Shown here one piece after another: positions 43,166 to 51,899 of a stretch of DNA of 64,000 nucleotides (position 1 is its first letter; each line of letters begins with the position of its first letter). Origin of the DNA: Flavobacterium stagni (GTDB lineage: Bacteria; Bacteroidota; Bacteroidia; Flavobacteriales; Flavobacteriaceae). The notes under the pieces are model-generated. The model saw only the letters and a list, made by a program, of their open reading frames with translations. It did not search any database and was not told where the DNA came from. The stretch is from assembly GCF_004122105.1 (NCBI RefSeq), contig NZ_SBKN01000006.1, positions 62,001 through 126,000 of the forward strand, in the 5' to 3' direction. The translations under genes were made by a program, and so were the position numbers.

Positions 43166-44212
43166 TTATTGATATTGTTGTGAATAGTACTTTTGGTAGG
43201 CACCTGAAGTTACATTCTGTAACCATTCGCCATTGGCCAAAAACCAATCCACGGTTTGTTCCAATCCTTCTTCAAAAGTAACGGAGGGTTTCCAACCTAA
43301 TTCGGTATTGATTTTAGTCGCATCAATGGCATAGCGCAAATCGTGTCCCGGACGATCTTTTACAAAAGTGATCAATTGTTCTGATTCTCCTTCAGCGCGA
43401 TTTAATTTACGATCCATAATACGGCAAAGTAAGCGAACTAAGTCGATGTTTTGCCATTCATTAAATCCGCCAATATTATACGTTTCATGATTTTTACCTT
43501 CATGAAAAACTAAATCAATGGCTCGGGCATGATCGATAACAAACAACCAATCCCGAGTATATTTACCATCACCATATATGGGCAAAGGTTTATTTTCAAT
43601 AATATTATGAATACACAACGGAATCAATTTCTCAGGAAAATGATTGGGTCCGTAGTTGTTGGAACAATTGGTTATTACGTAGGGCAAGCCATAGGTTTCA
43701 CCATAGGCACGCACAAAATGATCCGAACTTGCTTTAGAGGCAGAATACGGTGAATTGGGATCATACGCAGTAGACTCGGTAAAAAATCCCGTTTCTCCTA
43801 AAGAACCATACACTTCATCTGTGGACACATGATAAAATCGTTTGCCCCCAAAATTTCCGTTCCAACTCGCTTTTGCTGCATTCAATAACGTCATAGTTCC
43901 GATTACGTTTGTTCGAACGAAAGCCAAAGGATCGGAAATAGAACGGTCCACATGGGATTCAGCGGCTAAGTGGATTACTCCATCAAATTGGTGTTCGGTA
44001 AAAAGATTTTGAATAAAATGTGCATCCGTAATATCGCCTTTTACAAAGGTGTAATTGGGGGCCTTTTCTATATCTTTTATATTTTCTAGATTTCCCGCAT
44101 AGGTAAGTGCGTCCAAATTAAAAATATGATAATTGGGATATTGTGTCACCATGCGACGAACAACATGTGAGCCAATAAAACCTGCACCTCCAGTGATTAG
44201 TATTTTCTTCAT
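43166..44212 (-). CDS. rfbB: dTDP-glucose 4,6-dehydratase
   Basis: About 348 residues of the extended SDR family. It converts dTDP-glucose to dTDP-4-keto-6-deoxyglucose. It has KILITGGAGFIGSHVVRR for NAD, AAESHVDRSISDP, the catalytic STDEVYGSLGE region and YSASKASSDHFVRAY (YxxxK), then TNCSNNYGPNHFPEKLIPL. These are specific RmlB marks. The ATG at 44212, one base after the upstream stop, is preferred over the one at 44227. No rmlA, rmlC or rmlD is in the window, so the rest of the pathway must be elsewhere or the intermediate feeds another sugar. Confidence 0.92.
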   Translation of the reverse strand: MKKILITGGAGFIGSHVVRRMVTQYPNYHIFNLDALTYAGNLENIKDIEKAPNYTFVKGDITDAHFIQNLFTEHQFDGVIHLAAESHVDRSISDPLAFVRTNVIGTMTLLNAAKASWNGNFGGKRFYHVSTDEVYGSLGETGFFTESTAYDPNSPYSASKASSDHFVRAYGETYGLPYVITNCSNNYGPNHFPEKLIPLCIHNIIENKPLPIYGDGKYTRDWLFVIDHARAIDLVFHEGKNHETYNIGGFNEWQNIDLVRLLCRIMDRKLNRAEGESEQLITFVKDRPGHDLRYAIDATKINTELGWKPSVTFEEGLEQTVDWFLANGEWLQNVTSGAYQKYYSQQYQ

Positions 44213-44213
44213 C

Positions 44214-45488
44214 TTATAATTTCCCATCTATAGGACAAGTTAATACTCCTTTAACATCGTAAACCACCGATTTTTCATTTTTGAAAATATCCAAATTGAG
44301 ATCCAAAAACTCTTTATGTGCTACCGCTAAAACAACGGAATCAAATTTTTCATTGGGGATTTGGTTGATGGTTTCTAAACCGTATTCGTGCATCACTTCC
44401 GCTGGATTGGCCCAAGGATCATAAATGGTCACTTGAATACCATAATCCATTAATGCTTTTACTACGTCTACAATTTTGGTATTCCGTACATCGGGACAAT
44501 TTTCTTTAAACGTTATTCCCAACATCAGTAATTTTGAATTTACGACTGGAATTCGTTTTTTAATAAAAAGTTTGATAATTCGAGAAGCCACATATTCTCC
44601 CATACTATCATTTAAGCGTCTTCCTGCTAAAATAATTTCAGGATGATATCCGGTTTCTTGTGCTTTTTGCGCCAAATAATACGGATCGACACCGATACAA
44701 TGTCCGCCCACCAATCCCGGTTTAAAATTCAAGAAATTCCATTTGGTTCCCGCAGCCGCTAATACAGCTTGCGTATCAATATCCAATAGATTAAAGATTT
44801 TAGCCAATTCATTGACAAAAGCAATATTGATATCACGTTGCGCATTTTCAATTACTTTAGCGGCCTCTGCTACTTTGATGGATGGTGCTAAATGCGTTCC
44901 CGCAATAATTACGGATTTGTATAATTCATCGACTTTCTGACCAATTTCTGGTGTAGAACCCGATGTGATTTTTAATATTTTTTCAACAGTATGTTCTTTG
45001 TCGCCAGGGTTTATACGCTCGGGTGAATAGCCTGCATAAAAATCTTCATTAAATTTTAATCCGCTTACGCGTTCCAAAACGGGTACACACTCTTCTTCTG
45101 TGAGTCCGGGATATACCGTAGATTCATAAATCACAATATCCCCTTTCTTTAGGACTTTCCCAACTGTTTCACTGGATTTATACAAAGGAGTTAAATCAGG
45201 GCGGTTATTTTTATCAACGGGTGTAGGAACCGTCACAATATAATAATTGCACAATGCCAAATCATCCAGTGAAGTAGAACAATACAATCCTTGTTCACCG
45301 GGTTGACTCACCAGTACTTCTTGTAACAGCTCTGAATTAATTTCTAGGGTAAAATCAGTCCCTTTATTTAATTCATCTACCCTTTTTTGGTTGATATCAA
45401 AACCAATAACGGGATACTTTGTAGCAAACAAACGTGCTAATGGTAAACCCACGTAACCTAGTCCAATAACTCCTATTTTTTTTTCCAT
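44214..45488 (-). CDS. UDP-N-acetylhexosamine 6-dehydrogenase, TviB/WbpA/WecC type
   Basis: About 424 residues. The NAD motif is IGVIGLGYVGLPLA at the N-terminus, and the catalytic cysteine is in GLVGGHCIGVDPYYLA. YSPERINPGDKEHTVEKI and the C-terminal GITFKENCPDVRNTK match the Vi-antigen-type dehydrogenases that oxidise C6 of UDP-GlcNAc or UDP-ManNAc. The longest frame begins at a TTG at 45530; the ATG at 45488 is used. With the 4-epimerase two genes upstream it would give UDP-GalNAcA, as in Vi antigen synthesis, or UDP-ManNAcA if a 2-epimerase supplies the substrate. Confidence 0.88.
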   Translation of the reverse strand: MEKKIGVIGLGYVGLPLARLFATKYPVIGFDINQKRVDELNKGTDFTLEINSELLQEVLVSQPGEQGLYCSTSLDDLALCNYYIVTVPTPVDKNNRPDLTPLYKSSETVGKVLKKGDIVIYESTVYPGLTEEECVPVLERVSGLKFNEDFYAGYSPERINPGDKEHTVEKILKITSGSTPEIGQKVDELYKSVIIAGTHLAPSIKVAEAAKVIENAQRDINIAFVNELAKIFNLLDIDTQAVLAAAGTKWNFLNFKPGLVGGHCIGVDPYYLAQKAQETGYHPEIILAGRRLNDSMGEYVASRIIKLFIKKRIPVVNSKLLMLGITFKENCPDVRNTKIVDVVKALMDYGIQVTIYDPWANPAEVMHEYGLETINQIPNEKFDSVVLAVAHKEFLDLNLDIFKNEKSVVYDVKGVLTCPIDGKL

Positions 45489-45498
45489 ACCTTGACTA

Positions 45499-46890
45499 TT
45501 AAGAACCGATTCCTTGGTAGAGGAATCCAATTTCTTTCATTTTATCTGCATCTAATAAATTTCTTCCATCAAAAACAAATGCTGGCTTTAACATCGCATC
45601 GTAAATTCGTTGCCAGTCATACGATTTAAACTCGTCCCATTCCGTCAAAATTGCAATAGCATGCGCATTTTTACAGGCTTCATAGGGGTCATTGCAAGAC
45701 TCAATTGCTTTATCATTTTCTTCGGGCAAACGCGTTTCTAGATAATTTAAATCACTCTGTATTTGTCGTGCCGATACTTTTGGATCGTAAACCGCTATTT
45801 GCGCTTGTTCATTGAGCAAATCGTCAGCTACGTAAATGGCTGCTGATTCACGGGTATCGTTGGTGTCTTTTTTGAATGCCCAACCTAAGAATGTTATTTT
45901 CTTTCCTGAAACGGTATTGTAAAGCGTTGACACTATTTTACGCGCAAAACGATTCTTTTGGTGGTCGTTCATAATGATAACCTGCTCCCAGTAATCGGCC
46001 ACTTCTTGCAAGCCAAACGATTTAGCGATATACACTAAATTAAGAATGTCTTTTTGGAAACAAGATCCTCCAAATCCAACAGAGGCTTTTAAAAATTTAG
46101 GACCAATACGACTGTCCATACCGATCGCTTTGGCTACTTCATTGACATTGGCTCCTGTTTTTTCACACAATTCTGAAATGGCATTGATTGAAGAAACACG
46201 TTGCGCTAAGAAGGCGTTCGCTGTTAACTTTGACAACTCAGATGACCACAAATTGGTTGTTAAAATTTGATGGGAAGGTACCCAATTCGCATACACCTCA
46301 ACCAATTTCTTAATCGCAATTTGTCCGGCTTCATCCGTTCCACCTCCAATTAACACGCGGTCTGGTGCTAAAAGATCTTCCACTGCTGTACCCTCTGCTA
46401 AAAATTCAGGGTTGGATAGAATTTGAAATTGAACCCCATTACCCGTATTGTCAAGAATGTTTTTTATGGCTTCAGCGGTACGAACTGGCAATGTCGATTT
46501 TTCAACGACAATCTTATCTGTGGTAGCCACGCGAGCAATCTGACGTGCACACAATTCAATATATTTTAAATCTGCAGCCATCCCCTTTCCAGCCCCATAG
46601 GTTTTGGTAGGTGTATTTACAGAAATAAAAATCATTTGTGCCTCATCAATTGCCTCATCTACTTGGGTAGAAAAAAATAAATTCTTCCCTCTAGCTTGTG
46701 CTACAATTTCACTTAAACCGGGTTCATAAACGGGAATATTTTCAACGTTTGGATCATTCCAACGTGCAATACGTTCTTCATTTAGATCCACCACTGTGAC
46801 TTTAATATGTGGACATTTATGAGCGATGACTGCCATTGTAGGTCCGCCAACATACCCTGCACCAATACAACAAATAGATGTAATACTCAT
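45499..46890 (-). CDS. ugd: UDP-glucose 6-dehydrogenase, animal-like long form
   Basis: A 463-residue dehydrogenase making UDP-glucuronate. The N-terminus [20 protein letters not shown] binds NAD, and the catalytic cysteine is in [16 protein letters not shown]. The length and the segments [17 protein letters not shown] and [12 protein letters not shown] are typical of the longer UGDH form shared with animals and plants, in contrast to the short 390-residue form of E. coli. It is adjacent to a second, TviB-type dehydrogenase; the two probably oxidise different sugars. It lies 3 bp downstream of the epimerase gene. Confidence 0.9.
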   Translation of the reverse strand: MSITSICCIGAGYVGGPTMAVIAHKCPHIKVTVVDLNEERIARWNDPNVENIPVYEPGLSEIVAQARGKNLFFSTQVDEAIDEAQMIFISVNTPTKTYGAGKGMAADLKYIELCARQIARVATTDKIVVEKSTLPVRTAEAIKNILDNTGNGVQFQILSNPEFLAEGTAVEDLLAPDRVLIGGGTDEAGQIAIKKLVEVYANWVPSHQILTTNLWSSELSKLTANAFLAQRVSSINAISELCEKTGANVNEVAKAIGMDSRIGPKFLKASVGFGGSCFQKDILNLVYIAKSFGLQEVADYWEQVIIMNDHQKNRFARKIVSTLYNTVSGKKITFLGWAFKKDTNDTRESAAIYVADDLLNEQAQIAVYDPKVSARQIQSDLNYLETRLPEENDKAIESCNDPYEACKNAHAIAILTEWDEFKSYDWQRIYDAMLKPAFVFDGRNLLDADKMKEIGFLYQGIGS

Positions 46891-46893
46891 TAT

Positions 46894-47880
46894 TTATTTG
46901 GTTAAGTTGTTCCAATACCAATCTACTGCTTCTTTTAATCCGTCAGCAAAGGGGTATTTTGGATTATAATTTAATAAGCGTTTTGCTTTTTCAATACTTG
47001 CTTTTGAATGTGGAATATCTCCATTGCGATTGGGTCCGTAGGTAATTTCCACATGCTGAATTTCTGGATCGTATTTACTTAGGTATTGTTTCAGTAAATC
47101 CACCATTTCATTTAACGTAATTTGATCCCCAACAGCCGTATTAAAAACGGTATTGATGGCTTCACTATTTTCTGTAAACATGGCCAATTCATTCATTTGA
47201 ACCACATTGTCAATGTAGGTAAAATCTCGTGAATAACTTCCGTCACCATTAATTACCGGCGATTCCTTTTGCATCAATTGCATGACAAATTTTGGAATAA
47301 CCGCCGCGTATGCTCCTTGCGGATCTTGTCGTTTCCCAAAAACATTGAAATAGCGTAACCCAATGGTTTCTAAACCGTATGTTTTTGAAAAAATTTCTGC
47401 ATACAATTCGTTCACATATTTTGTGATGGCATAAGGTGACAAAGGTTTCCCAATTTCTTCTTCAACTTTGGGTAGTACTTTAGAATCACCATAGGTTGAA
47501 GAACTTGCCGCATAAACAAATCGTTTTACACCGGCATCACGTGCCGCCACCAACATATTTAAAAATCCGGATACATTCACATCATTAGAAGTAATCGGAT
47601 CGTTAATGGAACGCGGTACCGAACCCAAGGCAGCTTGATGTAACACATACGTTGCCCCTTGCACCACTTCCTGACATGTAGCTAAATTTCGGATATCCCC
47701 TTCAACGAACTTGAATTTTTCGTGCGTGATAAAGGCATCCATGTTTTTCTTATGCCCGGTAGCAAAATTATCAAGACCGACCACATGAAATCCATTAGCC
47801 AAGAAATATTCTGCTAAATTGGAACCGATAAATCCGGCTACACCGGTTACAACAATTGTTGTAGTGGTTTTGTTTTGCAT
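46894..47880 (-). CDS. UDP-N-acetylglucosamine/glucuronate 4-epimerase, TviC/WbpP type
   Basis: A 328-residue extended SDR epimerase. It has the NAD motif VTGVAGFIGSNLAEYFL, AALGSVPRSINDP, the SSSTYGDS catalytic region, YAITKYVNELYAEI (YxxxK) and YFNVFGKRQDPQGAYAAVIPKF, which fit WbpP/TviC closely. The enzyme interconverts UDP-GlcNAc(A) and UDP-GalNAc(A). Together with the two dehydrogenases downstream it supplies uronic acids. It lies 4 bp after the second kinase gene. GalE-like activity on UDP-glucose is a less likely alternative. Confidence 0.88.
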   Translation of the reverse strand: MQNKTTTTIVVTGVAGFIGSNLAEYFLANGFHVVGLDNFATGHKKNMDAFITHEKFKFVEGDIRNLATCQEVVQGATYVLHQAALGSVPRSINDPITSNDVNVSGFLNMLVAARDAGVKRFVYAASSSTYGDSKVLPKVEEEIGKPLSPYAITKYVNELYAEIFSKTYGLETIGLRYFNVFGKRQDPQGAYAAVIPKFVMQLMQKESPVINGDGSYSRDFTYIDNVVQMNELAMFTENSEAINTVFNTAVGDQITLNEMVDLLKQYLSKYDPEIQHVEITYGPNRNGDIPHSKASIEKAKRLLNYNPKYPFADGLKEAVDWYWNNLTK

Positions 47881-47884
47881 GAAA

Positions 47885-50356
47885 CTATTTCTTTTGTAAA
47901 CTTTTCTTTATGAAATCTCTAATTTTATCCCAAAATGTAATCGGTGCATCTTCTTCATGATAGCCATTGGAATAATTTCCATAGCCATAACCGTAACCGT
48001 AGCCATAGCCATAACCTGTCCCGTATTTGGCTTTATTTTCAAAACCATTCAATACGATACTCACATTGGACAATTCATCTCGTTGAACCCGGTTGTTGAT
48101 CAAACTTACCATTTCCTTTTTTGTGAAATTTTGTCGCATGATATACAACGTTACATCCGCAAAAGGTGCTAACTCAATTGCATCCGTTACCAGTCCCACC
48201 GGTGGAGTATCCAAGATAATATAATCGTAACGCAACTTTAATTCTTCAATAAACTCGCGCATTGTTTCTCCCATAATTAACTCGGAAGGATTGGGCGGTA
48301 TCGGACCAGAAGTAATGACATCTAAATAAGGAATTTTGGTCTTTTGAACAATCTCATCCAACGAATTTTCACCAATTAGGTAATTGACAATTCCTATCTT
48401 ATTTTTTAGATTAAAATCATCAAAAATCTTAGGCTTTCGTAAATCCAAACCAACAATTACCGTCTTTTTCTCACTGATTGCAAATACTGTAGCGATATTG
48501 ATGGAACAAAATGTTTTTCCTTCACCCGACACCGTAGAAGTCAACATCAATGTTTTACTGCCTTCCTTATTTTGCTTTTTGTATAAAAATTGCAACGAAG
48601 AACGCAAGGCTCTAAAAGACTCCGATAAAGCGGATTTAGGCTTTTCAAAAACTGCCAAATTAGACGATGTATGTTTGATTCCAATAACTCCAATTAATGG
48701 AATATTGGTTAATGAACTAATATCTTCCGCATTTTGAATGGCATTATTGATAAAGAAAATTAAAAATACAATGAGCAACGGAATCAATAATCCCACAAAC
48801 AAGGCAATCACATAATTCACCCCAGTACGAGGACCAATCAAACCACCACCAATATCTTTGGCAGGATCAATAAATTGAACGTCGGAAAGATTTGCCGCTT
48901 TTACAATTTGCGCTTCGTTTCTTTTTTGCAAATAGGCATCAATAACACTATTACTCAAATTAAATTTTCGAGTAATTCGTAAATAATCCTGACTTTCTTC
49001 AGGTAATTTTTCAATCTTCCCTTCGGATTGTTGAATTTTACGGTTAATCTGATTGGATTCGGTTTCGATCGCTACTTTGGCCGCCGCCACATTTTCGAGC
49101 AAAACGCGCTTTACAGCAGCGATTTCATTATCAATGTTGTTAAACATCAATTCGCTTTTTACCGAGTAAGCCATTTCAGAACGACGCACCGACAAAGCAA
49201 TTAACTGTGCTACATTATTGATAATATTGGGTTCTTCAATCCCTGCTACCGATGGAGCTGGTAACTTGGAATAATCTTTACTATTTTTCAAATAGGAATT
49301 TAACGCATTGTAATAATTGATTTTGCGCGTAACAGCATCCCGAGCCAAATCCAATTCCTGAATTTGTAATTGATACGTCTCGCCACGCTTTTCAATTTCT
49401 AATACATTTCTGCCTTTGCTAAAATCTTTTAAATCGTTATTCGCTTCTTTTAAATTTTGCTCCATTAACGTAAGCGTCGTATCGATATATTTAATGGTAT
49501 TTTCCGCAAATAAATTTTTACTCTCCAATTGTTTTTTCATCAACATACGAACCGTCTCGTTCAAATAATCAACGATACGCGCTTTATTGGTTCCTTGTAA
49601 TGAAAGTTTTATTATCGAACCTGCTTTTTCATCAATCGAAACTTTTACATTTCGATATTGTGTCACTACATCATCAAAATTATTGAGCTTCACAATATAT
49701 TTTTGACCCACATAATTTCCAGGCAAATCTTTGATATCTAGTGTCCAACTCAAAAAAGGAAGGTTAACTTTTTGCCCTACCTTGAATCGTTTTTTATAAT
49801 CTCCCGAAACCACCGATTGCGTTGATTTCACATTGGTACTGTAATTAATTAACGGTACTGAATTGGAACTAAAATGAGTGGTTAATTCGTATTCGTTCGG
49901 ACTCACAAATCGGATGTTCATGGGATTTCCTAACATCTGATCTTTGGTTTTGTCTAAATGAACTAAAAATGGCGTGTAACCGTAAACATCCTCTGTAAAA
50001 TACTTTTCTTCTTTGAGGTAATCCACATAGAATGATAATTTATCAATCACCAATTCATTGTGGGACCGTGATTTCAAAGTGGTGGCGATAGTCTGCACCT
50101 GATCGGATGTGCCACCCCAATTGAAAATCAAACTGGTATTGTTGGTAAAAAGTGGATTCTCTTGTTCTTTTACGGCTAAAGTTGTTTCTAACGAATAAAT
50201 CTTTTGCTTGCGAATATTCACCTGATAAGCCACGAAAAGTGAAATGGCTAATCCCAAAACAAACCAACGCCAATAACTTCCCGTTTTAATCAAAAAAGCC
50301 TTAAAATCAAAGCTGTTCTGTTTTTCAAAAAAAGCAAAATCTTTAATATCTAACAT
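47885..50356 (-). CDS. wzc: Wzc-type polysaccharide co-polymerase and tyrosine autokinase, copy 2
   Basis: An 823-residue homologue of the kinase at 13258-15666, with the same layout. A first membrane helix lies near residues 31-47, a periplasmic Wzz and coiled-coil region follows, a second helix lies near 510-535, and the BY-kinase domain has Walker A STVSGEGKT, Walker A' GLDLRKPKI and Walker B YDYIILDTPPVGLVTD. The tail has a shorter Gly-Tyr tract (about 776-790), then GNYSNGYHEEDAP. It probably partners the Wza protein encoded 6 bp upstream. The tract is less pure than in copy 1. Confidence 0.92.
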   Translation of the reverse strand: MLDIKDFAFFEKQNSFDFKAFLIKTGSYWRWFVLGLAISLFVAYQVNIRKQKIYSLETTLAVKEQENPLFTNNTSLIFNWGGTSDQVQTIATTLKSRSHNELVIDKLSFYVDYLKEEKYFTEDVYGYTPFLVHLDKTKDQMLGNPMNIRFVSPNEYELTTHFSSNSVPLINYSTNVKSTQSVVSGDYKKRFKVGQKVNLPFLSWTLDIKDLPGNYVGQKYIVKLNNFDDVVTQYRNVKVSIDEKAGSIIKLSLQGTNKARIVDYLNETVRMLMKKQLESKNLFAENTIKYIDTTLTLMEQNLKEANNDLKDFSKGRNVLEIEKRGETYQLQIQELDLARDAVTRKINYYNALNSYLKNSKDYSKLPAPSVAGIEEPNIINNVAQLIALSVRRSEMAYSVKSELMFNNIDNEIAAVKRVLLENVAAAKVAIETESNQINRKIQQSEGKIEKLPEESQDYLRITRKFNLSNSVIDAYLQKRNEAQIVKAANLSDVQFIDPAKDIGGGLIGPRTGVNYVIALFVGLLIPLLIVFLIFFINNAIQNAEDISSLTNIPLIGVIGIKHTSSNLAVFEKPKSALSESFRALRSSLQFLYKKQNKEGSKTLMLTSTVSGEGKTFCSINIATVFAISEKKTVIVGLDLRKPKIFDDFNLKNKIGIVNYLIGENSLDEIVQKTKIPYLDVITSGPIPPNPSELIMGETMREFIEELKLRYDYIILDTPPVGLVTDAIELAPFADVTLYIMRQNFTKKEMVSLINNRVQRDELSNVSIVLNGFENKAKYGTGYGYGYGYGYGYGNYSNGYHEEDAPITFWDKIRDFIKKSLQKK
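47978..48027 (-). repeat. Hexanucleotide repeat coding for the second Gly-Tyr tail
   Basis: Seven or so 6-base units (plus strand CCATAG, CCATAA, CCGTAA and CCGTAG variants) encode alternating Gly and Tyr near the C-terminus of kinase copy 2. It has the same type of unit as the tract at 13320-13396 but fewer copies. Confidence 0.8.
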
Positions 50357-50362
50357 CTTAGC

Positions 50363-51142
50363 TTAGTTTTTTAGAATTAAAAAAATGGTCGTAACCAAAG
50401 ACAAGGCAGTGATAATGGTAGCCAAAGATTCTTTTCCTGTCCCGCCAGTTCCCCATGATTTTTGTTTCAATGGCTTCACATAAATTAAGTCATTGGGTTG
50501 CAAGAAAAATACGGGGGAGTAAATGGCATTCGCATCCGTTAAATCAATACTGTACGTTTTAATACCACCCGGAAATTGACGCAAAACCTTGACATCTTTG
50601 CGATCTCCCGTAATTGTAACATCCCCGACATTGGCCAACGCTTCTAAAATATTAACGCGATCTTGGTATAAAACTTTAGAGCCCGGGCTGTTCACTTCGC
50701 CATTAGCTGCATAACGAAAACCGGCTAATTTTACACTAACAAACAATTGAGCTTCTTTTTTGAAATAATCGCTCAATAATTTAGTTTCTACTTTGATTCG
50801 TGCTTCTTCTACCGTATTTCCTAGCACATTGATTTCACCCAAAACGGGCAAGCGAATGTTTCCATGATCATCTACGGTATAGCCATTGAAATACACATTT
50901 TCAACTGTTGGGGAAACCGTCGATTTGTTGGAATTGAATATTTCTACCAATTTTTCATCAACCGTTTTTATATTCACAGTAACGACATCATTCACCTGAA
51001 GACGATAGGGCTTGGCCGCTTCTATAACTTGATTTTCAATTTTTGGGGATTTATTTTGTAGATACGTTAAATCTTGCGTTGATACACAGGAAGTCAACAT
51101 CAATAACAAGAAGACGGAAAACGTCAGCAGTTTGGTTTTCAT
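50363..51142 (-). CDS. wza: Wza-type outer-membrane polysaccharide export lipoprotein, copy 2
   Basis: About 259 residues. The signal peptide MKTKLLTFSVFLLLMLTSC has a lipobox Cys at residue 19. The Poly_export domain (YRLQVNDVVTVNIKTVDE, then GYTVDDHGNIRLPVLGEI) and an SLBB-like repeat (EVNSPGSKVLYQDRVNI) follow, and the end is hydrophobic (LATIITALSLVTTIFLIL). The longest frame begins at a TTG (51163), but that lies inside the promoter's -7 element, so the ATG at 51142 is the start. It begins the upstream transcript of the glycan locus. Confidence 0.9.
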   Translation of the reverse strand: MKTKLLTFSVFLLLMLTSCVSTQDLTYLQNKSPKIENQVIEAAKPYRLQVNDVVTVNIKTVDEKLVEIFNSNKSTVSPTVENVYFNGYTVDDHGNIRLPVLGEINVLGNTVEEARIKVETKLLSDYFKKEAQLFVSVKLAGFRYAANGEVNSPGSKVLYQDRVNILEALANVGDVTITGDRKDVKVLRQFPGGIKTYSIDLTDANAIYSPVFFLQPNDLIYVKPLKQKSWGTGGTGKESLATIITALSLVTTIFLILKN

Positions 51143-51160
51143 CAAATTTGTTTTAGCCAA

Positions 51161-51190
51161 CAAAGATAGTTTTTCAAACGTAAAATCAAA
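51161..51190 (-). promoter_or_regulatory. Bacteroidota promoter for wza-wzc copy 2 and the nucleotide-sugar genes
   Basis: On the minus strand a TTTG element (51187-51190) is followed after 18 bases by TATCTTTG (51161-51168), an exact -7 consensus. The spacing is identical to that of the wzm promoter. The -7 element ends 18 bases before the ATG at 51142. It separates the glycan operon from recR just upstream. Confidence 0.6.
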
Positions 51191-51209
51191 AGTGAAGCCC
51201 TAGTTTTAT

Positions 51210-51830
51210 CTAATTATTTTTAAGGGAATTTTCGAAGGGAATTCGGTGTAAAATACTACGCCCAAGGGTGACCTCATCGGCGTATTCCAACTCATCGCCC
51301 ACTGCAATTCCGCGTGCAATGGTGGAGGTTTTGACACTAAAATCTTTGATTTGTTTGTAGATGTAAAAATTGGTGGTATCGCCTTCCATGGTCGAACTCA
51401 AGGCAAAGATCAACTCTTCCACCGCTCCCGCTTGCACTTTTTGTACTAATGAAGTAATATTCAACTGGCTCGGTCCTACCCCATCAATGGGTGAAATTTT
51501 TCCGCCCAACACATGATAAATGCCTTTGAACTGATTGGTGTTTTCAATCGCCATTACATCGCGCACATCTTCGACCACACAAATAATTTGATGATTCCGC
51601 GCCGGATTACTGCAAATTTCACATACGGCAACATCAGCAATATTATGGCAACTTTGACAGAATTTAATTTCGTCGCGCATTTGAGTCAATGCCCCAGCCA
51701 AAAAATGAGTATGCTCTGCAGGCTGTTTCAATAAATGCAATACCAATCGTAAAGCGGTTCGCTTCCCAATTCCCGGCAATTGCGCCATTTCATTCACTGC
51801 TTTTTCCAATAATTTTGACGAAAATTCCAT
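51210..51830 (-). CDS. recR: Recombination protein RecR
   Basis: About 206 residues. It is a DNA-binding clamp of the RecFOR pathway, loading RecA at gaps. It has the N-terminal helix-hairpin-helix [19 protein letters not shown], a four-cysteine zinc finger ([16 protein letters not shown]) and a TOPRIM domain starting [14 protein letters not shown], then [12 protein letters not shown], and the Walker B-like [20 protein letters not shown] near the end. The ATG at 51830 gives the usual N-terminus; one at 51845 also exists. An exact TAnnTTTG element lies only 4 bases before 51830. Confidence 0.96.
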   Translation of the reverse strand: MEFSSKLLEKAVNEMAQLPGIGKRTALRLVLHLLKQPAEHTHFLAGALTQMRDEIKFCQSCHNIADVAVCEICSNPARNHQIICVVEDVRDVMAIENTNQFKGIYHVLGGKISPIDGVGPSQLNITSLVQKVQAGAVEELIFALSSTMEGDTTNFYIYKQIKDFSVKTSTIARGIAVGDELEYADEVTLGRSILHRIPFENSLKNN

Positions 51831-51834
51831 TTCA

Positions 51835-51842
51835 CAAAAGTA
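51835..51842 (-). promoter_or_regulatory. Candidate -7 element directly before recR
   Basis: TACTTTTG on the minus strand matches TAnnTTTG and ends 4 bases before the recR ATG at 51830, so the transcript would be almost leaderless. No -33 element is visible at the usual distance. Confidence 0.33.
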
Positions 51843-51864
51843 CATAATTTGAAAAACGCATCAT

Positions 51865-51872
51865 TATTTTTG
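51865..51872 (+). promoter_or_regulatory. Candidate -7 element for the sodium/solute symporter gene
   Basis: TATTTTTG matches TAnnTTTG exactly and ends 27 bases before the ATG at 51900. This favours that ATG over an in-frame start at 51849, which would lie upstream of the transcript. It is divergent from recR. Confidence 0.35.
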
Positions 51873-51899
51873 TACATTTCGACACTAAAAAATTCTATT

